The notes under the pieces were generated by a model. It was given only the letters and a program-made list of their open reading frames with translations. It searched no databases and was not told where the DNA came from. A program made the translations under genes and the position numbers. This document shows positions 57,369-64,000 of a stretch of 64,000 bases of DNA, in pieces (position 1 is the stretch's first letter; each line of letters opens with the position of its first letter). The DNA is taken from contig NZ_CP051261.1 in NCBI RefSeq assembly GCF_014236855.1, positions 4,898,001 to 4,962,000 of the forward strand, given 5' to 3'. The DNA is from Xanthomonas sp. SI. Its GTDB lineage: Bacteria > Pseudomonadota > Gammaproteobacteria > Xanthomonadales > Xanthomonadaceae.

Positions 57369-59723
57369 CTAATGCGCCGCGGCGGCGGGCGCGTCGCTGG
57401 CGGTCTCGCGCGAGATCAGCAGCGCCAGCACGAAATTGAACAGCACGCCCAGCGCCACGGTGCTGCCGATCGCGCGCAGCACCGGAATGCTGGACGCGGC
57501 CAGCAGCGCGAACACCAGCAGCGTCATCAGGCTGCACACGATCAGCGCGTGCAGCGTGCGCAGCTGGTCGGCGCGGTCGTCGCCGGCATGGTCGAAGAAC
57601 AGCGCGTAGTCCAGGCCCAGGCCGGCGGCCAGGATCAGCGCGATCAGGTGGAACAGGTTCAGTTCGACCCCGCAGCCGCGCAGGATCGCCAGGATCAGCA
57701 GCGTGGTCAGCGCCATCGGCAGCAGCACGCGCGCGATCCGGCGCGGCGTACGCAGCGCGACCGCCACGGTCAGCGCCAGCAGCAGCGCGGCGATGCCGAG
57801 CGCGCCGAGCACGCGCCCGCGGTAGGCGGCGACCAGCGATTCGGAGGCCTCCTTCAGGTCCATCAGTTGCGCGCCGCTGCCCTGCACCGCGTCGGCCAGC
57901 AGCGCCGGGTCGCGCAGGCCGGTCAGCGATACCAGCGCGGTGGCGTGGTCGGCGCGGTCCAGCAACAGGCCATCGACCGTGGTCGCCAGCGGCGTGCCGT
58001 GCAGGTCGCGCGCGGTCAGCGGCGGTGCGCTGCGGGCGCGCTCCAGGTCGGCCAGGAACGGGGCGAAGGCGTCGGCGCGGAACGGCTTGGCCGCCACCGC
58101 GGCGGCGGTCAGCGCGCGCGCCTGCGCCGCATCCGGCAAGGCCGCCTGACGACGCTGCTGGGTCGCCGCGCTGGGCAGGTAGCGTGCGGCCATGTCGTAG
58201 CCGGCCAGTTCGCCGCGCGCGACCAGCGCATCCAGGCGCGGCCGCAGCCGTTCCGAGGCGGCCAGCGCGGCGTCGGCAGACGCGGCAGGCAGGGCCAACA
58301 CGTAGCGCACGTCCGGCGCGCCCAGCTCCTTGCGCAGATGCGCGTCGCGGGCCAGGCCGTCGGCCGGCACCGGGGTCAGCTTGGACAGGTCGTTCTGCCA
58401 GAACGGGCCCGGCGCGAACGCGATCACCGCTGCCGCGACCAGCGCCAGCGGCAGCAGCGACCAGCGCGGCCGCGGCAACCGCGCGATGCCGCGCCACAGC
58501 CGCGCCAGCGCCGGCGAATCGGCATGGTCGCGCGGCGAGGGGTCGATCAGCGCCGGCAGCAGCAGGCGCGTGGTCAGCGCCGCCACCAGCAGCCCGGCGA
58601 TGGTGAACACCGCCAGCTGGCGCAGGCCGTCCACCCCGGAGAACAGGAAGGTGACGTAGGCGATGCAGGTGGACACCACGCCAGTGGCCAGGGTCGGCCA
58701 CAGGTGGCGCGCATTGGCGCGCGGATCCAGGCCCGGGCGCTGATGGCTGAACAGGTGGATCGGATAGTCCTGGACCACGCCGATCAAGGTGAAGCCGAAC
58801 GCCACGGTGATGCCGTGCACGCCGTCGAACAGCAGCGCCACCGCGCCCAGCCCGGCCAGGCCGGCGCTGGCCAGCGGCAGCACGCCGAGCACCGGGATCT
58901 TCCAGCTGCGGTAGGCGACCAGCAGCAGCACGATCAGGCCCAGCGTATCCAGCATGCCGATCCACTGCGCCTCGTTCTGGGTGCGCCCGCCGATCTCCAC
59001 CGAGAACGCGCCGGGGCCGGTCAGGGTCAGGCGGCTGGCGCTGCCGGCGCTGGCCTTGGCGAAGGCGGCATGGATCGCGTCCACCGCCTGCTGCTGCCCG
59101 GTCGGATCGAACCCGGCGGCGCGGGTCTGCGCGACCAGCAGCGCGTCCTTGCCGGCGCGATCGAACCAGACCCCGTCGCGCTGCTGCGGACCGCCGGCCG
59201 GCTGCAGGCTCTCGGCCAGATGCAGCACTTCCAGGGTCGGGTCGCGCGGCAGCAGCGGCTCGACCATCGCCGCGGCCGGCGAGCCCAGGTCCTGCAGCCG
59301 CGCCTGCAGCGCGTCGGCCAGCGTCGCCGCATCCAGCGGATGGGCGTCGAAGCTGTCGCTGAGCAGGTAGCGGTAGGCCAGCAGCCGCTCGGGGATCGCG
59401 TCCAGCCCGGCATCGGCGCCATTGGCGACCAGTTCGAAGGTGTCGCGCTGCGCGGCCAGCTGCGCGCGTATCGCCTGCGACTGCCGCGCCAGGGTAGGCG
59501 CATCGGCGCCGGACAGCGACATCAGCAGCAGCCGCGAGCCCGGGCCTTCGCCGAGTTCGTCGAGTAGGAGCTTCTGCGCGGGGGTCTGGGCCTCTGGCAT
59601 GAACTTGCGTAGGTCGCCAGACACCTGCAGCACGTTGCCCAGCCAGATGCCGGCCACGGTCAGCAACGCCAGCCACAGCAGCGCTAGCGAAATCCGCGCC
59701 TTCGAACTCAGTTCGCGTTTCAT
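57369..59723 (-). CDS. MMPL/RND-family exporter of the pigment locus
   Basis: A 784-aa inner-membrane transporter with twelve predicted helices in two halves. Each half has one helix, a large periplasmic loop (including SGDLRKFMPEAQTPAQ and LGAPDVRYVLALPAA) and five helices (GVVSTCIAYVTFLFSG; ALFFDHAGDDRADQL). This type is standard in aryl-polyene clusters and is thought to move the lipid-linked pigment toward the outer membrane. The ATG (59721-59723) overlaps the stop of a 73-codon frame that encodes a second copy of its own N-terminus. Confidence 0.9.
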   Translation of the reverse strand: MKRELSSKARISLALLWLALLTVAGIWLGNVLQVSGDLRKFMPEAQTPAQKLLLDELGEGPGSRLLLMSLSGADAPTLARQSQAIRAQLAAQRDTFELVANGADAGLDAIPERLLAYRYLLSDSFDAHPLDAATLADALQARLQDLGSPAAAMVEPLLPRDPTLEVLHLAESLQPAGGPQQRDGVWFDRAGKDALLVAQTRAAGFDPTGQQQAVDAIHAAFAKASAGSASRLTLTGPGAFSVEIGGRTQNEAQWIGMLDTLGLIVLLLVAYRSWKIPVLGVLPLASAGLAGLGAVALLFDGVHGITVAFGFTLIGVVQDYPIHLFSHQRPGLDPRANARHLWPTLATGVVSTCIAYVTFLFSGVDGLRQLAVFTIAGLLVAALTTRLLLPALIDPSPRDHADSPALARLWRGIARLPRPRWSLLPLALVAAAVIAFAPGPFWQNDLSKLTPVPADGLARDAHLRKELGAPDVRYVLALPAASADAALAASERLRPRLDALVARGELAGYDMAARYLPSAATQQRRQAALPDAAQARALTAAAVAAKPFRADAFAPFLADLERARSAPPLTARDLHGTPLATTVDGLLLDRADHATALVSLTGLRDPALLADAVQGSGAQLMDLKEASESLVAAYRGRVLGALGIAALLLALTVAVALRTPRRIARVLLPMALTTLLILAILRGCGVELNLFHLIALILAAGLGLDYALFFDHAGDDRADQLRTLHALIVCSLMTLLVFALLAASSIPVLRAIGSTVALGVLFNFVLALLISRETASDAPAAAAH

Positions 59724-59941
59724 CGCTGCGACCACGCAAGAGCCCACACGTCCGGATCCGGGGCCGCGCGCGCGGCATCCGGCGCTGCGAACCGCCTCCT
59801 GCTACCGCGGGCGGGCATGAACTTGCGCAAATCACCGGACACCTGCAGCACATTGCCCAGCCAGATGCCGGCCACGGTCAACAGCGCCAGCCATAGCAGT
59901 GCCAGCGAGATGCGCGCCTTCGAACTCAGTTCGCGTTTCAT
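59720..59941 (-). pseudogene. Duplicated 5' end of the MMPL gene (73-codon truncated frame)
   Basis: From its ATG (59939-59941) this frame encodes MKRELSSKARISLALLWLAL and continues to RKFMP, identical in protein to the first ~43 residues of the intact MMPL gene. It then runs into unrelated Arg/Ala-rich sequence and stops at 59720, overlapping the intact ATG. The DNA of the two copies (59596-59740 and 59814-59958) differs at about 13 of 145 positions, all silent within the coding part. The ~73 bp between the copies is unlike either neighbour. Confidence 0.85.
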
Positions 59942-60023
59942 CGCTGCGACCACGCAAGCGCCAGCACGTTCTTGCCCGAGGCCGCGCACAGCACGGCCCG
60001 CCTGCAACTAATGCGGGCCGACA

Positions 60024-60671
60024 TCAGCGCGCGTCGCCGTGGCACAGCGCGGTCAGCGCCTCGGTCTCGGCCAGGCTGGCCGCGTCGCGCGCGGCGCCGG
60101 CCAGCAGGGTGCGCTGCACGTCGCCCTTGGCCGGGGTGGTCTCGATGCAGCGCAGCTCGGCGCCGCGGCCGTACAGGCGCAGGCTGCGCACCTGCGCGGC
60201 CAGCGCCGGATCCTTGGGCTGCAGCTGCAACTGCCAGCGTTCGCGGGTGCCGCTGCTGCTCAGCGTGTAGTGCTGCTGCAACTGCGCGCGGTCGCCGGAC
60301 AGCAGCGCGCCGAAGCCGTTCTGCAGGCCCGCCAGTTCCGGCACCCGCGCCAGCGAGAAACGCCGCGGCGCCTTGCCGGCCCGCTCCAGCGTCGCTTCGC
60401 CGCCGCGCAAGGTGGTGGTCTCGCGGTACGGCGCGGTGACTTCGCGCACCAGCGTGTCGCTGTCCGGGCGCCGGTACTGGCCCTGCACGCGCAGCGGCGC
60501 CTTCAGCAGCGCCGAGCCGCGCAGTTCGACGAAATCGGTGCTGACCGGGACCGGCCGCGCCAGCTTCTGCAGGATCCAGCCGGGGTCGAGCGGCTCAGGC
60601 GATGCGGCGCATAGCGGTGCGGCGCTGCACAGCAGTATCAGCATCCACGGCAAGGTGCGGCGCATCGGCAT
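60024..60671 (-). CDS. LolA-like outer-membrane lipoprotein carrier protein of the pigment locus
   Basis: A 215-aa periplasmic protein. Signal peptide ~1-22 (MRRTLPWMLILLCSAAPLCA), then a LolA-type beta-sheet domain with LRGSALLKAPLRVQGQYRR and FGALLSGDRAQLQQHY. Aryl-polyene loci regularly encode such a carrier next to an MMPL exporter; together they probably ferry the pigment-lipid across the periplasm. It overlaps the 3' end of the upstream acyltransferase by ~77 bp. M1 or M3 may be the start. Confidence 0.83.
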   Translation of the reverse strand: MPMRRTLPWMLILLCSAAPLCAASPEPLDPGWILQKLARPVPVSTDFVELRGSALLKAPLRVQGQYRRPDSDTLVREVTAPYRETTTLRGGEATLERAGKAPRRFSLARVPELAGLQNGFGALLSGDRAQLQQHYTLSSSGTRERWQLQLQPKDPALAAQVRSLRLYGRGAELRCIETTPAKGDVQRTLLAGAARDAASLAETEALTALCHGDAR

Positions 60672-61569
60672 GGCGGTTGTTCCAGAAATCGTAGAAGTTG
60701 AACCAGTTGTACGGCGCGGAGCGCGTGTAATGTTCCAGCCTGGCGGCGTAATCGCGGATGAGCGCGGCCAACGCCGGCGCGCGCTGCCGGCGCGGCAGGT
60801 CCAGGCCTTCGCTGAAGGTCTCGAACACCAGCTGGTAGCGGTTGCCGCCGCGGTACAGGCCGAACGCCAGCACCACCGGCACCTTCAGCGCCGCGGCGAT
60901 CAGCCACGGCGAGGTCGGGAACATCGCGCCCTGGCCGATGAACGCGGCCGGCAGCGCCGGGTCTTCCGGGCGCGGCCGGTCCACCAGCAGCGCGACCAGC
61001 GCGCCTTCGTCGGTGGCCTGCTTGATCGCCATGACGATCGAAGTGCTGTCCATGCCGGCATCGATGATGTTGGCCGCCAGCTGCGGGTTCAGCGCGCCCA
61101 GCAGTTCGGTCATCGCCGGGTTGTGGGCCTTGTCCAGCACCACCTTGACCTGCACGTCGGGGCGTTCGGTGGCCAGCACCCGCAGCGCGTCGAAGCTGCC
61201 CAGGTGCGAGCCGAAGATCAGCACGCCGCGGCCGCGGTCCATCTGCGCATGCAGTTGCTCCAGGCCCTGGATGTCGACCCGGAAGCGGTGCATCTGCCCG
61301 CACAGCATGAACACCCGGTCCAGGATGGTCGAGGCGAAGGTGTGGATGTGCCGGGCCACGTCCAGCAGCGTGGCCGGGCGGCCGAACACGCGGCCCAGGT
61401 AGTCGCGCGAGTCGCGCCGCTCCGGGCCGCGCACCAGCAGGAAATACAGGGTGATCGGATACAGCAGCAGGCGCCCTAGCGCGCGGCCGCCGTAGCGGGC
61501 GATGCTGCGGATCAGCCACAGCGCGAAACGGCCGCCACCCTCGGGGCGGTGTTTCCAGCTGGCGCTCAT
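60595..61569 (-). CDS. Lysophospholipid acyltransferase-family (LpxL/HtrB-like) protein of the pigment locus
   Basis: A 324-aa membrane-associated acyltransferase. Catalytic HX4D in GSHLGSFDALRV, an N-terminal hydrophobic helix (~28-48) and the PTSPWLIAAALKVPVVLAFG region. It may attach the polyene acyl chain to a lipid headgroup. The ATG at 61567-61569 overlaps the stop of the upstream dehydratase gene (ATGA). Confidence 0.85.
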   Translation of the reverse strand: MSASWKHRPEGGGRFALWLIRSIARYGGRALGRLLLYPITLYFLLVRGPERRDSRDYLGRVFGRPATLLDVARHIHTFASTILDRVFMLCGQMHRFRVDIQGLEQLHAQMDRGRGVLIFGSHLGSFDALRVLATERPDVQVKVVLDKAHNPAMTELLGALNPQLAANIIDAGMDSTSIVMAIKQATDEGALVALLVDRPRPEDPALPAAFIGQGAMFPTSPWLIAAALKVPVVLAFGLYRGGNRYQLVFETFSEGLDLPRRQRAPALAALIRDYAARLEHYTRSAPYNWFNFYDFWNNRHADAPHLAVDADTAVQRRTAMRRIA

Positions 61570-61853
61570 GGAGCCGCCTCGGCGACCAGATCGCCGCTGA
61601 CCAGCAGGTCCTCGCCGCGGCGCACGCGGAAGCGCCAGCGCGGCGCGGCGCCGTCCAGTTCCACCCGCGCCGGCTGCCCGGGCAGCAGCGGCTGCAGGAA
61701 CTTCACCTGCGGCAGGCGCAGCGGCCCGCACGCGCCGTGCGCGGCCTCCACGGCCTGCAGCACGTGGCCAAGCACCACTACGCCGGGCACGACCGGGTGG
61801 CCCGGGAAATGCCCCGGCAGGCTGGGATGATCATGCGGTACGACGAAATCCAT
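61566..61853 (-). CDS. FabZ-like hotdog dehydratase (ApeI-type) of the pigment locus
   Basis: A 95-aa single hotdog domain with the active-site PGHFPGHPVVPGVVVLGHVLQ-type motif (His and downstream Glu in QAVEAA) of 3-hydroxyacyl-ACP dehydratases. It is shorter than FabZ (~140 aa) but typical for aryl-polyene cluster members. It is tightly packed: 12 bp from the upstream acyltransferase and an ATGA overlap downstream. Confidence 0.85.
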   Translation of the reverse strand: MDFVVPHDHPSLPGHFPGHPVVPGVVVLGHVLQAVEAAHGACGPLRLPQVKFLQPLLPGQPARVELDGAAPRWRFRVRRGEDLLVSGDLVAEAAP

Positions 61854-61865
61854 AAGGCTGGCGAC

Positions 61866-62654
61866 TCATATCCTGGGTTCGAGCATGGCACGGACGGCCT
61901 GGTGCGCGCGCTGGGTCAGCTGTTGCCGGTCCAGCGCGCCGTCGGCGCCGTTCACGTTGATCGGCGTGCCGATCCGCACCCGGATCACGCCGGGCCGCAC
62001 CCGGAACAGGCTGGTCGACGGCAGCACCTTGCCCGCTCCGTCCAACGCCACCGGCACCACGTCCACGCCAGCATCGATAGCGGCCTGCAGTAGCCCGGCC
62101 TTGAATTCGGCCAGTTCGCCGTTGCGGCTGCGGGTGCCTTCCGGGAACAGGCACAGGTCCTGGCCCTGGCGCAGCAAGGCCGCGGCCTGGCGCCGGACCA
62201 TGGCGCCGGCGCGGCGGCTGTCGCGGTCCAGGAACAGCATGCCGGTGGCGCGCGCATACCAGCTCACGAACGGCACCTGCAGCATTTCGTCCTTGAGCAG
62301 GAAGCGCAGCGGCACCGGCAGCGCCGCGAACAGCGCGCAGATGTCGATGATCGACTGGTGGTTGCTGACGAACAGGTGGTTGCGCGACCAGTCCACCCGC
62401 TCCTGGCCCTCCACTTCGAAGCGCACGCCGGCGCCGAAGAACAGCACCGGCGCCCACACCCGCGCGCCCATGCGCAGCGGCAGCCGCGGCCCGGCCAGCA
62501 GCAACATGCCCAGCGCCACGACGATGCCCACCCCGGTAAAGCTCAGGGTGAACAGCAGTTGCAAGGTATTCCACACGGCCCAGGCCATGCGCGACGGCAT
62601 CCCTGCCTGCGGCATCTTCAGTTTGTCCTTGATGATCTGCACAAGCCTCTGCAT
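61866..62654 (-). CDS. 1-Acyl-sn-glycerol-3-phosphate acyltransferase-like protein (PlsC family) of the pigment locus
   Basis: 262 aa. An N-terminal TM helix (~25-55), HX4D in SNHQSIIDI, the FPEGTRSRNG phosphate-binding motif and a later VVPVALDGAGKVLP. It belongs to the LPLAT family that acylates lysophospholipids, and in pigment loci it is presumed to couple the aryl-polyene acid to a glycerolipid. Gap to the neighbouring membrane protein: 15 bp. Confidence 0.88.
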   Translation of the reverse strand: MQRLVQIIKDKLKMPQAGMPSRMAWAVWNTLQLLFTLSFTGVGIVVALGMLLLAGPRLPLRMGARVWAPVLFFGAGVRFEVEGQERVDWSRNHLFVSNHQSIIDICALFAALPVPLRFLLKDEMLQVPFVSWYARATGMLFLDRDSRRAGAMVRRQAAALLRQGQDLCLFPEGTRSRNGELAEFKAGLLQAAIDAGVDVVPVALDGAGKVLPSTSLFRVRPGVIRVRIGTPINVNGADGALDRQQLTQRAHQAVRAMLEPRI

Positions 62655-62669
62655 CCCCCGATGCGCGCG

Positions 62670-63401
62670 TCAGCGCAATAGATCGCGCCAAAAAACCGGC
62701 CCCAGCCGCGCCAGCTGGTGCAGGAAGTCAGGCAGATTACGGTAGGGACGCTGCGGAAACCAGCGCCCGCGCAGGAAGTACTCGCCGACGAAGAAGCCGC
62801 CGATGACGCCGTAGCCCAGCAGATTGGCGATCAGCGAGGCGCGCGCATCGCCGATCGGCAGCGGCGAAGCCTGCCCCAGCTGCGCCAGCACCCCGCTGGG
62901 CACGGCGCACAGCGCCAGCAACAGGTTCAGCAAGGTCATGGCCGCCAGCAGCAGCGCCCAGGCCAGGGTCAGCCGGCGCGTATAGCGCAGCTGCTCGGGG
63001 GTCAGCGGCAAGCCGGCCTGGCGGTACAGCGCCTCGACGATGAGCGAGATCAGCGGCGTGCGCCCGCGCTGCAGGCTGCGCCCGAAGAACCAGGCCACCC
63101 AGGCGGTGAACAGCACCGGCGGCGCGGCCAGCAGCAGCAGCGCGTGCGGCGAGCGCCACAACGGCAGCAGCGCGGCCAGCGCCAGCAGCGCCAACGCCCA
63201 GGCCCACGGCCGCAGCCGCGCCATCGGCTCCACCAGCACCATCAGCACCAGCGCCGCGCCGGCCAGGACGGCCAGATCGGAACGGTGCGCGGCGTTGGCC
63301 CAGTGCGCCAGCGGCGAATACGCCAGCGCCAGCAACACCCCCAGCGCCAGCGCCCACGGCGCGGCGGCGGCCGGCTCAGCTGGTCTTGTTGGCTTCGACA
63401 T
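62670..63401 (-). CDS. COG4648-type membrane protein of the pigment locus, 243 aa
   Basis: About five hydrophobic segments (18-36, 42-60, 65-80, 87-108 and 145-170) and a further helix near 195-210. A conserved C-terminal stretch FFVGEYFLRGRWFPQRPYRN follows. Proteins of this type are regular members of aryl-polyene clusters and are sometimes labelled ketosynthase, but no catalytic motif is present, so they are better described as membrane components of unknown role. Its start overlaps the acyl-carrier-protein stop by 26 bp. Confidence 0.82.
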   Translation of the reverse strand: MSKPTRPAEPAAAAPWALALGVLLALAYSPLAHWANAAHRSDLAVLAGAALVLMVLVEPMARLRPWAWALALLALAALLPLWRSPHALLLLAAPPVLFTAWVAWFFGRSLQRGRTPLISLIVEALYRQAGLPLTPEQLRYTRRLTLAWALLLAAMTLLNLLLALCAVPSGVLAQLGQASPLPIGDARASLIANLLGYGVIGGFFVGEYFLRGRWFPQRPYRNLPDFLHQLARLGPVFWRDLLR

Positions 63402-63645
63402 GCGCCGACAGTGCGCGCAGCGAGGCGAAGATGCGGCGGTTCTCGTCGTTGTCCGAGCGCAGCTGGAAGCCGTAGCGCTTGCTGATCGCCAGCGCCAGTT
63501 CCAGCGCGTCGATCGAGTCCAGTCCCAGCCCGGTATTGAACAGCGGCGCCTCCGGATCGATGTCGCCGGGCTGCACGTCTTCCAGGTTCAGGCTCTCGAC
63601 CAGCAGCTCGGCCAGTTCACGTTCGGCGGCGGTTTGCGAAGACAT
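63376..63645 (-). CDS. Acyl carrier protein of the pigment locus
   Basis: An 89-aa ACP with the phosphopantetheine attachment Ser44 in GLGLDSIDALEL. It carries the aryl starter and the growing polyene chain. In the Xanthomonas pathway the starter is 3-hydroxybenzoic acid, made by a chorismatase not seen in this window. The start M at 63645 is chosen because it gives a standard-length ACP; the frame extends upstream without domain content. Divergent from the halogenase-like gene at 63775, so their promoters share ~130 bp. Confidence 0.9.
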   Translation of the reverse strand: MSSQTAAERELAELLVESLNLEDVQPGDIDPEAPLFNTGLGLDSIDALELALAISKRYGFQLRSDNDENRRIFASLRALSAHVEANKTS

Positions 63646-63666
63646 CCAGGGGCTTCCAGGCGGTGA

Positions 63667-64000
<334 letters not shown>

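Overview
The window is high-GC, densely coded bacterial DNA. It very probably comes from Xanthomonas or a close Xanthomonadaceae relative. The main reasons are a xanthomonadin-type (brominated aryl-polyene) pigment locus at the right end, an ohrR-ohr pair with the Xanthomonas cysteine pattern, a Xanthomonadaceae-type cytochrome c5, and many copies of a short GCGGCTGAAGCCGC hairpin repeat in the gaps. I see no tRNA, rRNA, CRISPR array, integrase or transposase.

Layout. 0-2.6 kb: the 5' part of class Ia ribonucleotide reductase nrdA behind a cobalamin riboswitch, then two small secreted proteins. 2.7-6.6 kb: ompR-envZ, a secreted alpha/beta hydrolase and a class III-type sirtuin. 6.6-7.8 kb: a large palindromic repeat joined to a decayed copy of the 3' end of a carboxylase gene. 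The intact counterpart lies inverted at 20.1-21.0 kb. 7.8-16.4 kb: ohr-ohrR with matching operators, zapE, a hydrolase, an EamA-like exporter, a Zur-box-controlled GTPase/MerC pair, a secreted nuclease and cytochrome c5. 16.7-23.1 kb: a leucine/isovalerate catabolic locus (TetR regulator, isovaleryl-CoA dehydrogenase, both 3-methylcrotonyl-CoA carboxylase subunits) whose intergenic gaps have been invaded by repeats. 23.3-30.6 kb: an accessory stretch of small unknown genes, a DUF6065 gene with two decayed fragments, a cold-shock/excalibur fusion, chrA and an unknown c-type haem protein. 30.7-50.8 kb: a PatZ-like acyl-CoA synthetase/acetyltransferase, kefC, zwf with a histone-H1-like tail, a GH15 glucoamylase, a convergent two-component pair, a trimeric autotransporter, a subtilase, a membrane-anchored ankyrin protein and a YcgL protein.

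50.9-64 kb: the pigment locus. A rightward operon (ketosynthase, chain-length factor, glycosyltransferase, flavin halogenase-like enzyme) faces a leftward operon (ACP, membrane protein, two acyltransferases, two hotdog dehydratases, LolA-like protein, MMPL exporter, ketoreductase). A second halogenase-like gene runs off the right edge. By analogy with aryl-polyene pathways, the ACP carries an aryl starter. KS/CLF, KR and DH build the polyene, halogenases brominate the ring, acyltransferases and the GT2 enzyme make the lipid conjugate, and LolA-like/MMPL proteins move it to the outer membrane. Two oddities sit here: an Imm26-like gene inserted in the leftward operon, and a duplicated 5' end of the MMPL gene.

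The strongest unexplained signals are the ~545-bp palindromic elements with terminal inverted repeats, the segmental duplication that carries a carboxylase fragment, the covarying hairpin repeats, the H1-like tail on G6PDH and the MMPL 5' duplication.
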